This document shows positions 1-11,380 of a DNA stretch of 64,000 nt, piece by piece. The notes beneath the pieces were generated by a model. The model was not told the origin of the DNA, searched no databases, and saw only the letters and a program-made list of their open reading frames with translations. The position numbers and the translations under genes are program-made. Every line of letters begins with the position of its first letter. Position 1 is the stretch's first letter. The DNA is from Betaproteobacteria bacterium RIFCSPLOWO2_12_FULL_68_20 (lineage in GTDB: Bacteria; Pseudomonadota; Gammaproteobacteria; Burkholderiales; SG8-39), in assembly GCA_001770655.1 (NCBI GenBank), contig MERQ01000031.1, forward strand, positions 1 through 64,000, in the 5' to 3' direction.

Positions 1-939
1 GCTCCTCTCCAGCGCGCTGTCGCAACACTGAACGGGATCCTTCTCGTCAACCTCGGTACTCCGGCCGCCCCGACGGCGGCGGCGGTCCGGGACTTCCTCG
101 CCGAGTTCCTCGCCGACCCGCGCGTGGTCGAGCTGCCGCGCCTGCTGTGGCTGCCGATCCTGCACGGGCTCGTCCTGAACGTCCGCCCGGCGCGCTCGGC
201 GGCGAAGTACGCGGCGATCTGGAGCGCCGAAGGCTCGCCTCTCCTCGTGCACACAGCGCGCCAGGCGAAGCTGCTCGCCGGGCATGTGCCGGAGCGGGTC
301 GAGTTCGCGATGCGCTACGGCGAGCCTTCGATCGCCTCCGCGCTGCAACGGCTCAGGGGCTGCTCGCGGGTCCTCGTCGTTCCGCTCTACCCCCAGTACT
401 CGCGCAGCGCGACCGAAAGCGTGCGCGACATCGTCGGCCCTTCGAATCCGCTGGTCGAAAACTTCCACGATCATCCCGCGTACATCGCCGCGCTCGCCTG
501 CAACGTGCGCCGCCACTGGGACGCGCACGGCCGGGCGAGGATTCTCGTGATGAGCTTCCACGGCCTGCCGCGGCGCGCCGTCGAGCGCGGCGATCCCTAC
601 GCCAGCCAGTGCCGGGCCACCGCGCGCCTGCTCGCCGAGGCGCTCGGACTGGGGCCGAACGAATGGCTGGCAACGTTCCAGTCGCGCTTCGGTCTCGCCG
701 AATGGCTCAAGCCCTACACCGAACCCTCGCTGGTCGATCTGGCGCGGCGGGGCGTGTCGCGCGTGGACGTGGTCTGCCCGGGCTTCGTGTCGGACTGCCT
801 CGAGACGCTCGAGGAAATCGGCATCGCCGCCCGCCGCGCCTTTCTCGCCGCCGGCGGCAGGGAATTGCACCTCGTGCCCTGCCTCAATGAATCGCCGGAG
901 TGGATCGAGGCGCTCGCCGCCATCGGCGCGGCGAGGTGA
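1..939 (+). CDS. hemH: Ferrochelatase, 5'-truncated by window edge
   Basis: Frame 1 open from base 1 (..[36 protein letters not shown]..), ferrochelatase N-terminal signature, SFHGLPRR and C-terminal [12 protein letters not shown] motifs. Confidence 0.95.
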   Translation, partial: APLQRAVATLNGILLVNLGTPAAPTAAAVRDFLAEFLADPRVVELPRLLWLPILHGLVLNVRPARSAAKYAAIWSAEGSPLLVHTARQAKLLAGHVPERVEFAMRYGEPSIASALQRLRGCSRVLVVPLYPQYSRSATESVRDIVGPSNPLVENFHDHPAYIAALACNVRRHWDAHGRARILVMSFHGLPRRAVERGDPYASQCRATARLLAEALGLGPNEWLATFQSRFGLAEWLKPYTEPSLVDLARRGVSRVDVVCPGFVSDCLETLEEIGIAARRAFLAAGGRELHLVPCLNESPEWIEALAAIGAAR

Positions 940-943
940 CGAT

Positions 944-1661
<718 letters not shown>

Positions 1662-1669
<8 letters not shown>

Positions 1670-2435
1670 GGCGCTTCTGGCCGAGGTAGACCTCGCGCAC
1701 GCGCGGATCGGCCGAGATCTGGTCCGGCGAGCCCTCGACCAGGATGCGGCCGCCGACCATCACCAGGATGCGGCTGGCGAAGCGGAACACGACGTCCATG
1801 TCGTGCTCGATGAACAGCACCGTGATGTCCCGCGACAGGCCAGAAATCACGCCGAACAGCGCCCCGCTCTCGTCGCGCGGAACGCCGGCCGCCGGCTCGT
1901 CGAGCAGCAGCACCTTCGGCTTGGTGGCAAGCGCGAGCGCGATCTCGAGCAGCCGCTGCTGGCCGTAGGCAAGCTCGTGCGTCAGCCGGTAGCAATCGTC
2001 GGCAAGGTGCAGCGAGGCGAGAATCGCGTGGGCCTCCTCCACCGCCGCGCGATAGTCAGGCAGCCGCCGCCACCAGATCCCGCCGTGGCCCTGCCTTTCG
2101 CAGACCGCCAGGGCCACCGCCTCGAGCGCGCTCAGGTGCGGGAAAAGCGCATTGATCTGGAAGGTGCGTACCAGCCCGCGCTTCACCCTCGCGGCGGGCC
2201 CGAGCGCGGTGACCGCCTCGCCGCCGAGGAAGATCTGGCCGCGGTCGGGGCGCAGCATCCCGGTCATCAGGTTGATGAGCGTGGTCTTGCCGGCCCCGTT
2301 CGGCCCGATCAGCGCGTAGCGTGCGCCCTGCGGCAGCTCGAAGTCGATGCCGCTCGCGACCACGAGCGAACCGAAGCTCTTGTCGAGCCCGCGCGCGGCG
2401 AGAACGGCGCCCGTCACCGCGATCTGCGTCGCCAC
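1662..2435 (-). CDS. livG: Branched-chain-amino-acid-type ABC transporter ATP-binding protein
   Basis: GPNGAGKTTLINLMTG, LAYGQQRLLEIALALATKPKVLLLDEP; LivG-like. Confidence 0.93.
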
Positions 2436-3400
2436 GATTCGGTGAACCTGGCGAGCCCTCCGAGGATGCCGTTGGGCAGGAACATCACGACGGCGACCAG
2501 CAGCAGGCCGATCCAGAAATACCAGAACTGCGGGTTCACGCCCGAGAACTGGTCGCGCGCCACCATGTAGATGATCGCGCCCACGATGCCGCCGTACAGG
2601 CGTCCGGCCCCGCCCAGGATCAGGATCACCAGCACGTCCGCGGAGCGCTGGAAGGAAAGCGTCTCGAGCGAAACCGTCTCGGTCGTCTCGGCGATCAGGG
2701 CGCCGGCGATCCCGGCCATCACCGCGGCGATGGTGTAGATCTTGCGGATGTGCGCGCGGCTCGGCGCACCGATCGCCGGCATGCGCACTGGATTTTCGCG
2801 TATGCCGCGCAGCGAAAGACCGAAGGGCGAATGGATGATCCGCCGCGTCACCAGGAACGCGAGGAACAGGACGATCAGCGAATACGTGTAGGCGGTGCGG
2901 CCGTAGAGGTCGAAATTGAAATAATCCAGCAGCGGCCGGATGCGTACGCCCTGCAGCCCGTCCGCTCCCCCGGTGAGCCAGGACGCGCTATTGGCCGCCT
3001 CGTACAGCAGCAGGCCCAGGCCGAGGGTGATCATGATCAGCGCCAGGTGCCGGAAATAGGCGATGATCCAGCTCGTCGCGTAGCCGACGAGGCCTGCCAC
3101 CAGCGCCCCGGCCACCAGCAGCGAGAGCGGCTCGCCCCAGTAGAACTTGGAGAGGATTCCGGCGGTATAGGCGCCCAGGCCGAAGAACGCCGCGTGGCCG
3201 AGCGACACGACCCCGGCGTAGCCGAGGATGAGGTCGAGCGACAGCGCGAACAGCGCCGTGATCGCGATCTGGCTGGCGAGCTGCAGGTACTGCGGAAACA
3301 GCACGAACGGCAGCAGCGTCGAGAGCCAGAAGACGATTTCGACCCAGTGCCAGCGCGCCTGCTGCTGCAGGTAGGCGTGCGGCGCGGCGGCGCTCGCCAT
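2414..3400 (-). CDS. livM: Branched-chain-amino-acid-type ABC transporter permease
   Basis: Hydrophobic, LGYAGVVSLGHAAFFGLGAYTAG motif of LivM. Confidence 0.92.
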   Translation of the reverse strand: MASAAAPHAYLQQQARWHWVEIVFWLSTLLPFVLFPQYLQLASQIAITALFALSLDLILGYAGVVSLGHAAFFGLGAYTAGILSKFYWGEPLSLLVAGALVAGLVGYATSWIIAYFRHLALIMITLGLGLLLYEAANSASWLTGGADGLQGVRIRPLLDYFNFDLYGRTAYTYSLIVLFLAFLVTRRIIHSPFGLSLRGIRENPVRMPAIGAPSRAHIRKIYTIAAVMAGIAGALIAETTETVSLETLSFQRSADVLVILILGGAGRLYGGIVGAIIYMVARDQFSGVNPQFWYFWIGLLLVAVVMFLPNGILGGLARFTESWRRRSR

Positions 3401-4264
3401 TCAGCGCTTCCCGAACAGGCCCGCCGGCCGCCACATCAGCACCCCGACCATGACCAGGTAGATCAGGAACGAGCCGAGCGCCGGGAAGTAGTACTTGCCG
3501 GCGATGTCGCTGATGCCGAGCACCGTGGCGGCGGCGAACGAGCCGCCGATCGAGGCGAGCCCCCCGACCGACACCACGATCAGCACGTAGACGAGGTAGG
3601 CGAAGGCGAAATCGGGGTCGAGGCCGACCATGGCGATCGCCAGCGAGCCGCCGAGTCCGGCGAGCCCGCTTCCCAGCGCGAAGGTGATGGCAAAGGCAAG
3701 GTTGACGTTGATGCCCAGGCCGCGCGCCATGCGCTGGTTGTCGACCGCCGCCCGGACCTGCGCACCGAAGCGCGTCCACTCCAGCCCGGCGACGAGGAGC
3801 AGCGTGACGACGAGCGCCGTGCCGATGAGGAACAGCCGGTAATAGGCGAAGTTGACGCCGAGGAACGTGAACGAGCCCGTGAAGTAATCCGGAAGCTGCA
3901 CCGGCTGCTGCACGGTTCCCCAGATGTACGCGGCCGAGGCCACCGACATGAAAACGACGCCGATCGTCAGCAGGACCTGGTCGAGCTCGCCCGCCCGGTA
4001 GGAGTGCCTGAAGAGCAACCGTTCCAGCACCACGCTCAGCGCGGCGGCGGCGACGAACGCCGCCGGCAGCGTGGCGAGGAACGGCCATCCGAGCCGGTCC
4101 ATCAGGGTGACCGTGACGTAGCCGCCGAGCATGCCGAAGCTGCCGTGCGCCAGGTTGATGAAGTTCATCATCCCGAGCGTCACCGACAGCCCGACCGACA
4201 GCAGGAACAGCAGCATGCCGTAGGCGAAGCCGTCGAACAGCACGCCGCCCAGCGAGGTCAGCAT
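3401..4264 (-). CDS. livH: Branched-chain-amino-acid-type ABC transporter permease
   Basis: MMNFINLAHGSFGMLGGYV motif of LivH family. Confidence 0.92.
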   Translation of the reverse strand: MLTSLGGVLFDGFAYGMLLFLLSVGLSVTLGMMNFINLAHGSFGMLGGYVTVTLMDRLGWPFLATLPAAFVAAAALSVVLERLLFRHSYRAGELDQVLLTIGVVFMSVASAAYIWGTVQQPVQLPDYFTGSFTFLGVNFAYYRLFLIGTALVVTLLLVAGLEWTRFGAQVRAAVDNQRMARGLGINVNLAFAITFALGSGLAGLGGSLAIAMVGLDPDFAFAYLVYVLIVVSVGGLASIGGSFAAATVLGISDIAGKYYFPALGSFLIYLVMVGVLMWRPAGLFGKR

Positions 4265-4339
4265 TCGGCTTGATTCTCTCTATGCAGATTGCACATCGCG
4301 CGCGATGAGCGGCGCTTGCGTCCGCTCCATCGCGCGCAG

Positions 4340-4371
4340 TTAAGGCGGCGCGCCTCGTGCGCCGCTCTTAA
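4340..4371 (-). terminator. Hairpin between SBP gene and livH (attenuator/mRNA-stabilising or terminator candidate)
   Basis: TTAAGGCGGCGC-loop-GCGCCGCTCTTAA inverted repeat directly after the SBP stop codon; no long T-tract. Confidence 0.5.
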
Positions 4372-4372
4372 C

Positions 4373-5554
4373 CTATTTCTTCATCCTGGCCTTGAACGGA
4401 TCCTTGACGTTCTCGACCTTGTCGAACTCCACGTTCAGAAGCTGCCCTCCGACCTTCTCGACGCGCCGGATGTAGACCGTCTGCACGATGTCGCGCGTCT
4501 CCGGGTCGATCGAGATCGGGCCGCGCGGGCTTTCCCACTTCATGCCCTTGGCCGCCGCGATCAGCGCGTCGCCGTCGGTATTGCCCTTGGTCTTCTTCAG
4601 CGTCTCGTAGATGAGATGCATGCCGTCCCAGCCGCCTACCGCGTAGATGTTGGGGTTGCGGTTGTACTCGGCGTTGTAGGCCTTGACGAACTCGCGGTTC
4701 ATCGCCGACTGATGGTTGTGGTCGTAGTGGTAGACCGTGACGATGCCGAGCGACGCATCGCCCATGGTCTTGCGCGCCTCGTCCTCGGTCAGCTCACCCA
4801 TGCCGAAGATCTTGGTCTTCGCCGTATCGACGCCGCGCTCGGCGAGCGCCCGGCCGAGCGCCGACGGCTGCGTGCCGCCGGGAATGAACACGTAGATCGC
4901 CTCGGGGTTGATGTCCTTGGCGCGCTGCACGAACGCCGAGAAATCCGGGTTGGCGACCGGCATGCGCACCGAGCCGACGATCTCGCCGCCCGCCTCCTTG
5001 AAGCCGCGCTGGAACGCGCCTTCCGCGTCGTGGCCGGGACCGTAGTCCGACACCATCGTGTAGACCTTCTTGACGCCGGCTTTCTTCGCCGCCCAGGTGC
5101 CGAAGGTCTCGTTCAACTGCGGCAGCGTGGTCGAGGTGCGTGCCATGTAGGGCGACTTGGTGGTGATGATCGCGGTCGCGGCGTTCATGATCACCGTGAA
5201 CTTCTTCGCCTCGGCCGATACATCGCCCACCGCGAGGGCGTTGGGCGTGAGCACCAGGCCGGCGATGATGTCGACCTTGTCGCGCACCACCAGTTCCTGG
5301 GCAAGCCGCTTGGCGAGCGGCGGCGCGATGCCGCCGGTGTCCTTGCGGATGAACTCGAGCTTCTTGCCGGCCACCGTGTCGCCGTGCTGCTTGACGTAGA
5401 GCTTTACGGCGTTGTCCATCTGCGCGGCGGGATCGGCGAACTGCCCGGAATAGGACATGATCAGCCCGATCTTGATCGTGCCCTGCGAATATGCGGGCGC
5501 GGCGGCGGCAAGCGCCGCGGCGAGGCTGCTGGCTGCAATGAAAAGCTTGCTCAT
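4373..5554 (-). CDS. ABC transporter substrate-binding protein (LivK-like), paralogue 1
   Basis: Signal peptide, IKIGLIMSYSGQFADPAAQ; SD AGGAGG upstream. Confidence 0.92.
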   Translation of the reverse strand: MSKLFIAASSLAAALAAAAPAYSQGTIKIGLIMSYSGQFADPAAQMDNAVKLYVKQHGDTVAGKKLEFIRKDTGGIAPPLAKRLAQELVVRDKVDIIAGLVLTPNALAVGDVSAEAKKFTVIMNAATAIITTKSPYMARTSTTLPQLNETFGTWAAKKAGVKKVYTMVSDYGPGHDAEGAFQRGFKEAGGEIVGSVRMPVANPDFSAFVQRAKDINPEAIYVFIPGGTQPSALGRALAERGVDTAKTKIFGMGELTEDEARKTMGDASLGIVTVYHYDHNHQSAMNREFVKAYNAEYNRNPNIYAVGGWDGMHLIYETLKKTKGNTDGDALIAAAKGMKWESPRGPISIDPETRDIVQTVYIRRVEKVGGQLLNVEFDKVENVKDPFKARMKK

Positions 5555-5564
5555 GGACTCCTCC

Positions 5565-6737
5565 TTATTTCATCCTGGCCTTGACCGGGTCCTTCACGTT
5601 CTCGATCTTGTCGAACTCCACGTTGACGAGCTTGCCGCCGACTTTTTCGACCCGGCGCAAGTACACCGTCTGGATCACGTCGCGCGTCTCCGGGTCGATC
5701 ACCATCGGGCCGCGCGGGCTCTGCCACTTCATGCCCTTGGCCGCCGCGATCAGCGAATCGCCGTCGGTCTTGCCGCCGGTCTTCTTCAGCACTTCGAAGA
5801 TCAGGTGGATCTGGTCCCAGCCGGCGATCGAGAACAGGTCCGGGTTGCGGCCGCCGTATGCTTCGTTGTAGGCCTTCACGTACGCCCGGTTCATCGGGCT
5901 GTTCAGGTTGTAGTCGTAGTTCGCGACCGTGACGATGCCGAGCGCCGCATCGCCCATGCTCCTGAGCGCGTTGTCGTCGGTGAGCACCTCCTGCCCGAGC
6001 AGCTGCTTCGCCTGGATGCCGCGCTCGAACAGCGCCTTGCCGACCGCGGCCGGCTGCGTGCCGCCCGGGGTCCAGACCAGCATCGCTTCCGGGTTGAGGT
6101 CCTTCGCCCGCTGCACGAACGCCGAGAAATCCGGGTTGGCGATCGGCATGCGCACCGAGCCGATGATCTCGCCGCCCGCCTCCTTGAAGCCGCGGTGGAA
6201 CGCGCCTTCCGCGTCGTGGCCGGGACCGTAGTCGGTCACCATCGTGTAGACCTTCTTCAGCTTGCCCGTCGTCGCCGCCCACTTGCCGAGGCTCTCTTGC
6301 AGCTGCGGAATGGTGACCGAGGTGCGCGTCATGTACGGCGACTTGGTGGTGATGATCGAGGTGGCGGCGAAGATCACCGTGAATTTCTTCGCCTCGGTGG
6401 AGATGTCGGCGACCGCCAGCGCATTCGGCGTGAGGATCAGCCCGGCGAGGATGTCGACCTTGTCGCGCACTACCAGCTCCTGCGCGAGGCGCTTGGCCAC
6501 CGGGGGCGCGATGCCGCCCGTGTCCTTGCGGACGAACTCGATCTTCTTGCCGGCGACCGTGTCGCCGTGCTGCTTGAGGTACAGCTTGATCGAGTTCTCG
6601 AGCTGCGTCGCCGTGTCGGCGAACTGGCCCGAATAGGGCAGGATCAGACCGATCTTGACGGTCTGCTGGGCGTGGATCGAGCCGGCCGCGAACAGCGCCG
6701 CAGTGACGCCGGCGAGCTTGACGAGCATGGTGCGCAT
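5565..6737 (-). CDS. ABC transporter substrate-binding protein (LivK-like), paralogue 2
   Basis: Very similar to adjacent 4373-5554 product (VKIGLILPYSGQFADTATQ); signal peptide. Confidence 0.92.
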   Translation of the reverse strand: MRTMLVKLAGVTAALFAAGSIHAQQTVKIGLILPYSGQFADTATQLENSIKLYLKQHGDTVAGKKIEFVRKDTGGIAPPVAKRLAQELVVRDKVDILAGLILTPNALAVADISTEAKKFTVIFAATSIITTKSPYMTRTSVTIPQLQESLGKWAATTGKLKKVYTMVTDYGPGHDAEGAFHRGFKEAGGEIIGSVRMPIANPDFSAFVQRAKDLNPEAMLVWTPGGTQPAAVGKALFERGIQAKQLLGQEVLTDDNALRSMGDAALGIVTVANYDYNLNSPMNRAYVKAYNEAYGGRNPDLFSIAGWDQIHLIFEVLKKTGGKTDGDSLIAAAKGMKWQSPRGPMVIDPETRDVIQTVYLRRVEKVGGKLVNVEFDKIENVKDPVKARMK

Positions 6738-6832
6738 GACTCCCCTCCTCCAGAGGATGCGGCCTTAACGCCGCGCGAGCATTGTACTCAGCCGCGCGGC
6801 AAAGGATAGAGGTGGAAGCGTCCCACTCCCCT

Positions 6833-7819
6833 TCAGCGCCACCGGCCGAACGACCACCCGCCGCCGGTGCCCGCCGGCGAGCGATAGGCCGCGACGTAGT
6901 CGATCAACTCGAACTGCAGGTGCTCCGCGGTGCCCGCCGCGACGATCCAGTTCCTGGCCTCGGAATTACCAGAGTTCAGCAGCGGCAGCGGCAAGCCGAA
7001 CAGGGCTTTCGTGTCGCGCTTCTCGAAGGCGGCGAGGATCCTGCGGTCGAGAGCCTCGTCGACCACGAAGTGGCTCAGACCGCCCGAACCGATGACCGCG
7101 ACGCGCGCATCCTCGTTCCAGCTCTCGATCGCGCGGCGCAGCGCCTGGCCGTACTGGTAGCAGCGCTTCGGCGAGGGCTGGTTGGGCGGGAAATAGGTGT
7201 TGACCAGCACCGGCACGATCGGCAGCACGGCCCCGTTGAAGATGCGCCCGTACATGAAGGCGAAAGCGTGGCCCATGCCCATGCCTTCCTTGACGTACTT
7301 GCCGTACGCGACGTCGATGCCCTGCTCCATCAGGTCCTCGATGAGGTGCTTGGCGAGCTTTGAGGCCACCGGGTAGCTCGTTTCCTCGGTGCCGTAGGCC
7401 CAGGCCGCCATGCGCACGGTCGGGAACACGTTTTCCTTGAAGATGCGCGGCTGGCTGGGAATGGTGTCGCCCCAGTAGATCATCAGCGGCGGCATGTTGT
7501 CGTGGTGGATGAGCTCCTCCTGGTCGTCGCCGACAACCACCAGGATGTCCACCTTGTGCTCCTTCAGCGCGCCGCTCACCGCGGCGACGCCCTTCTGCAG
7601 GCGCTCGAACTTGGACTTGAACACGTCCACCGACATCTCCTCGCTCGCGATGCGCGGGTCGGCCCGCTTCAGCAGCTCCTGGTAGGAGATATGCCTGCCT
7701 TCGCCGTCGATCAGGTGCGGGCTGGTCTGGTCGGCGCGCCCGAGGTCGGCCCACTTCTCGGCGGGGAAGCTGAGTTGAGGGCTGTGCGAAACGCCGAGCC
7801 CGAGGACGATCTTGGCCAT
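6833..7819 (-). CDS. Extradiol ring-cleavage dioxygenase, LigB (class III) family
   Basis: MAKIVLGLGVSHSPQLSF..., GDDQEELIHHDNMPP, GSGGLSHFVVDEALD, ARNWIVAAGTAEHLQFELIDYVAAYRSPAGTG; start trimmed from a longer ORF (6833-8860) to the ATG overlapping the upstream stop. Confidence 0.88.
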   Translation of the reverse strand: MAKIVLGLGVSHSPQLSFPAEKWADLGRADQTSPHLIDGEGRHISYQELLKRADPRIASEEMSVDVFKSKFERLQKGVAAVSGALKEHKVDILVVVGDDQEELIHHDNMPPLMIYWGDTIPSQPRIFKENVFPTVRMAAWAYGTEETSYPVASKLAKHLIEDLMEQGIDVAYGKYVKEGMGMGHAFAFMYGRIFNGAVLPIVPVLVNTYFPPNQPSPKRCYQYGQALRRAIESWNEDARVAVIGSGGLSHFVVDEALDRRILAAFEKRDTKALFGLPLPLLNSGNSEARNWIVAAGTAEHLQFELIDYVAAYRSPAGTGGGWSFGRWR

Positions 7820-8757
7820 CAGGATTTCCTCATTGCCTTGTCGATTCTGTCCAGCAGCGCCATGGTCGGCGCGCAGCTCGCCGCGCTCGACTCGGGCTGG
7901 CGTCGCTCGCGGATCGCGCTGACGAACTCGACGTCCTGCCGGTCGAACGCCGGCGTCGCATCGAGCGCCACCTCCTTGCCCTCGCCGTCGGTCATCGAGT
8001 CGCGGTACACCTTGTAGGTGTCTTCCTCGCCGATGTAGCGGTAGAAGCCCCCGAACGGGCCCTTGTTGTTGAAGGACAGCGCCATGCTGACCACCGTCCC
8101 GGTCTTCCTCGAGCGCATGCCGATGGTCATGTCCATCGGGATCCTGAGCGCGCGGTGATTCGGCCCCTTCTGGCCCCACGCCCTCATGTTCGCGTCGCCC
8201 GTCAGCCAGTACGCCAGGTCCACCGAATGGCAGGCGTGGTGCCACAGGAGGTTGTCCACCCAGGAGCGCTGCCGGCCCAGCATGTTGAGATTGGTGCGGC
8301 GGAAGAAATAGGTCTCGACCACCATGTGCAGCAGGTGAAAGCTGCCCTCCTTGATGCGGCGCCGGATTTCGCGGTGCGGCGAGGCGAAGCGCCGCGTGTG
8401 CGTCACCATGCAGACCCTTTTCGCCTTCTTCGCCGCGGCGACCATGCGGTTCGCGTCGCGCGCGTTCAGGCTCATCGGGATCTCCACCTGGACGTGCTTG
8501 CCGCGCGCCAGGGCGAGCAGCGTCTGCTCGGCGTGCAGGCTGCTCGGCGTGGTGAGGATCACCGCCTCCACTCCCGGCCGGTCGATGCACTCCTCCAGGC
8601 GAGTCGACGTGTGCGGGATGTTCCACTTCGCCGCGAACGCCTGGCCGCTCTCCGGAGTGCGGCTGTTGACCGACACCAGTTCCACGCCCTGGATCTTCTG
8701 CAGGGCCTTGACGTGGACCTCGCCCATCGCGCCGGTGCCGGCGAGACAGATCTTCAT
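7819..8757 (-). CDS. Gfo/Idh/MocA-type oxidoreductase resembling LigC (4-carboxy-2-hydroxymuconate-6-semialdehyde dehydrogenase)
   Basis: MKICLAGTGAMGEVHVKAL Rossmann motif; ..HVQVEIPMSLNARDANRM.., ..RSWVDNLLWHHACHSVDLAYW as in LigC; ATG at 8757 has GAGGGAG SD at 7 nt (GTG at 8760 is the alternative). Confidence 0.82.
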   Translation of the reverse strand: MKICLAGTGAMGEVHVKALQKIQGVELVSVNSRTPESGQAFAAKWNIPHTSTRLEECIDRPGVEAVILTTPSSLHAEQTLLALARGKHVQVEIPMSLNARDANRMVAAAKKAKRVCMVTHTRRFASPHREIRRRIKEGSFHLLHMVVETYFFRRTNLNMLGRQRSWVDNLLWHHACHSVDLAYWLTGDANMRAWGQKGPNHRALRIPMDMTIGMRSRKTGTVVSMALSFNNKGPFGGFYRYIGEEDTYKVYRDSMTDGEGKEVALDATPAFDRQDVEFVSAIRERRQPESSAASCAPTMALLDRIDKAMRKS

Positions 8758-8823
8758 CACGCTGCTCCCTCGATTTTCGAGGCGGTATGATGCCGCAATT
8801 CTCGCGTGACGAGATGAAATCGA

Positions 8824-8851
8824 CTTGAAACGGGGGCAGGCGACCCCAAGT
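8824..8851 (+). promoter_or_regulatory. Sigma-32 (RpoH)-type heat-shock promoter for grpE-dnaK-dnaJ
   Basis: CTTGAAA-N13-CCCCAAGT, near-match to RpoH consensus CTTGAAA-N13-15-CCCCATnT. Confidence 0.8.
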
Positions 8852-8859
8852 CAACCGCA

Positions 8860-9429
8860 ATGTCGGAACCGAACCCTGAGTCCGAGACGCCGCAGGAACA
8901 GGCCCCGGCCGAGAAGTCGCTCGAAGAGCTTCTCGCCGAGGCGCAGGCGCGCATCGAGCAGCAGCGCGAGCAGATGATGCGCGCGCTCGCCGACGCGGAC
9001 AACGCGCGCAAGCGCGCCCGGGCCGAGGCGGCGGCGCTGCAGAAGTACGCGGTCGAGCGCCTGGCCGAGAGCCTGCTGCCTGTCGCCGACAGCCTGGAGG
9101 CGGCGCTGGGCGCCGGCAACGCCAGCGTGGAGGCGCTGCGCAGCGGGGTCGAGCTGACCCTCCGGCAGCTGCGCGGCGCGCTCGAGAAGGCGAGCGTGAG
9201 CGAGATCGCGCCCGCGCCGGGCGAGCGCTTCGATCCGCACCGGCACCAGGCGGTGGCGGTCCTGGAAGCCGGGGCCGAGCCGAACACCATCGTGTCGGTC
9301 ATGCAGAAGGGCTACGTCCTGCATGACAGGGTGATTCGCCCGGCGCTGGTGACCGTGGCGAAAGCGCTTGAAAGCGGGGCGGGAAACCCCATCTCCGAGA
9401 GTGACTTGAACACGAATTCGGGGACCTGA
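8860..9429 (+). CDS. grpE: Nucleotide exchange factor GrpE
   Basis: GrpE C-terminal signature [35 protein letters not shown]. Confidence 0.95.
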   Translation: MSEPNPESETPQEQAPAEKSLEELLAEAQARIEQQREQMMRALADADNARKRARAEAAALQKYAVERLAESLLPVADSLEAALGAGNASVEALRSGVELTLRQLRGALEKASVSEIAPAPGERFDPHRHQAVAVLEAGAEPNTIVSVMQKGYVLHDRVIRPALVTVAKALESGAGNPISESDLNTNSGT

Positions 9430-9430
9430 C

Positions 9431-11374
<1,944 letters not shown>

Positions 11375-11380
11375 TCGGCC

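Noticed and set aside
2321-4273. 650-aa plus-strand ORF over livG/livM/livH
   Set aside because: Charged, repetitive antisense shadow ORF; opposite strand has clear ABC permease motifs.
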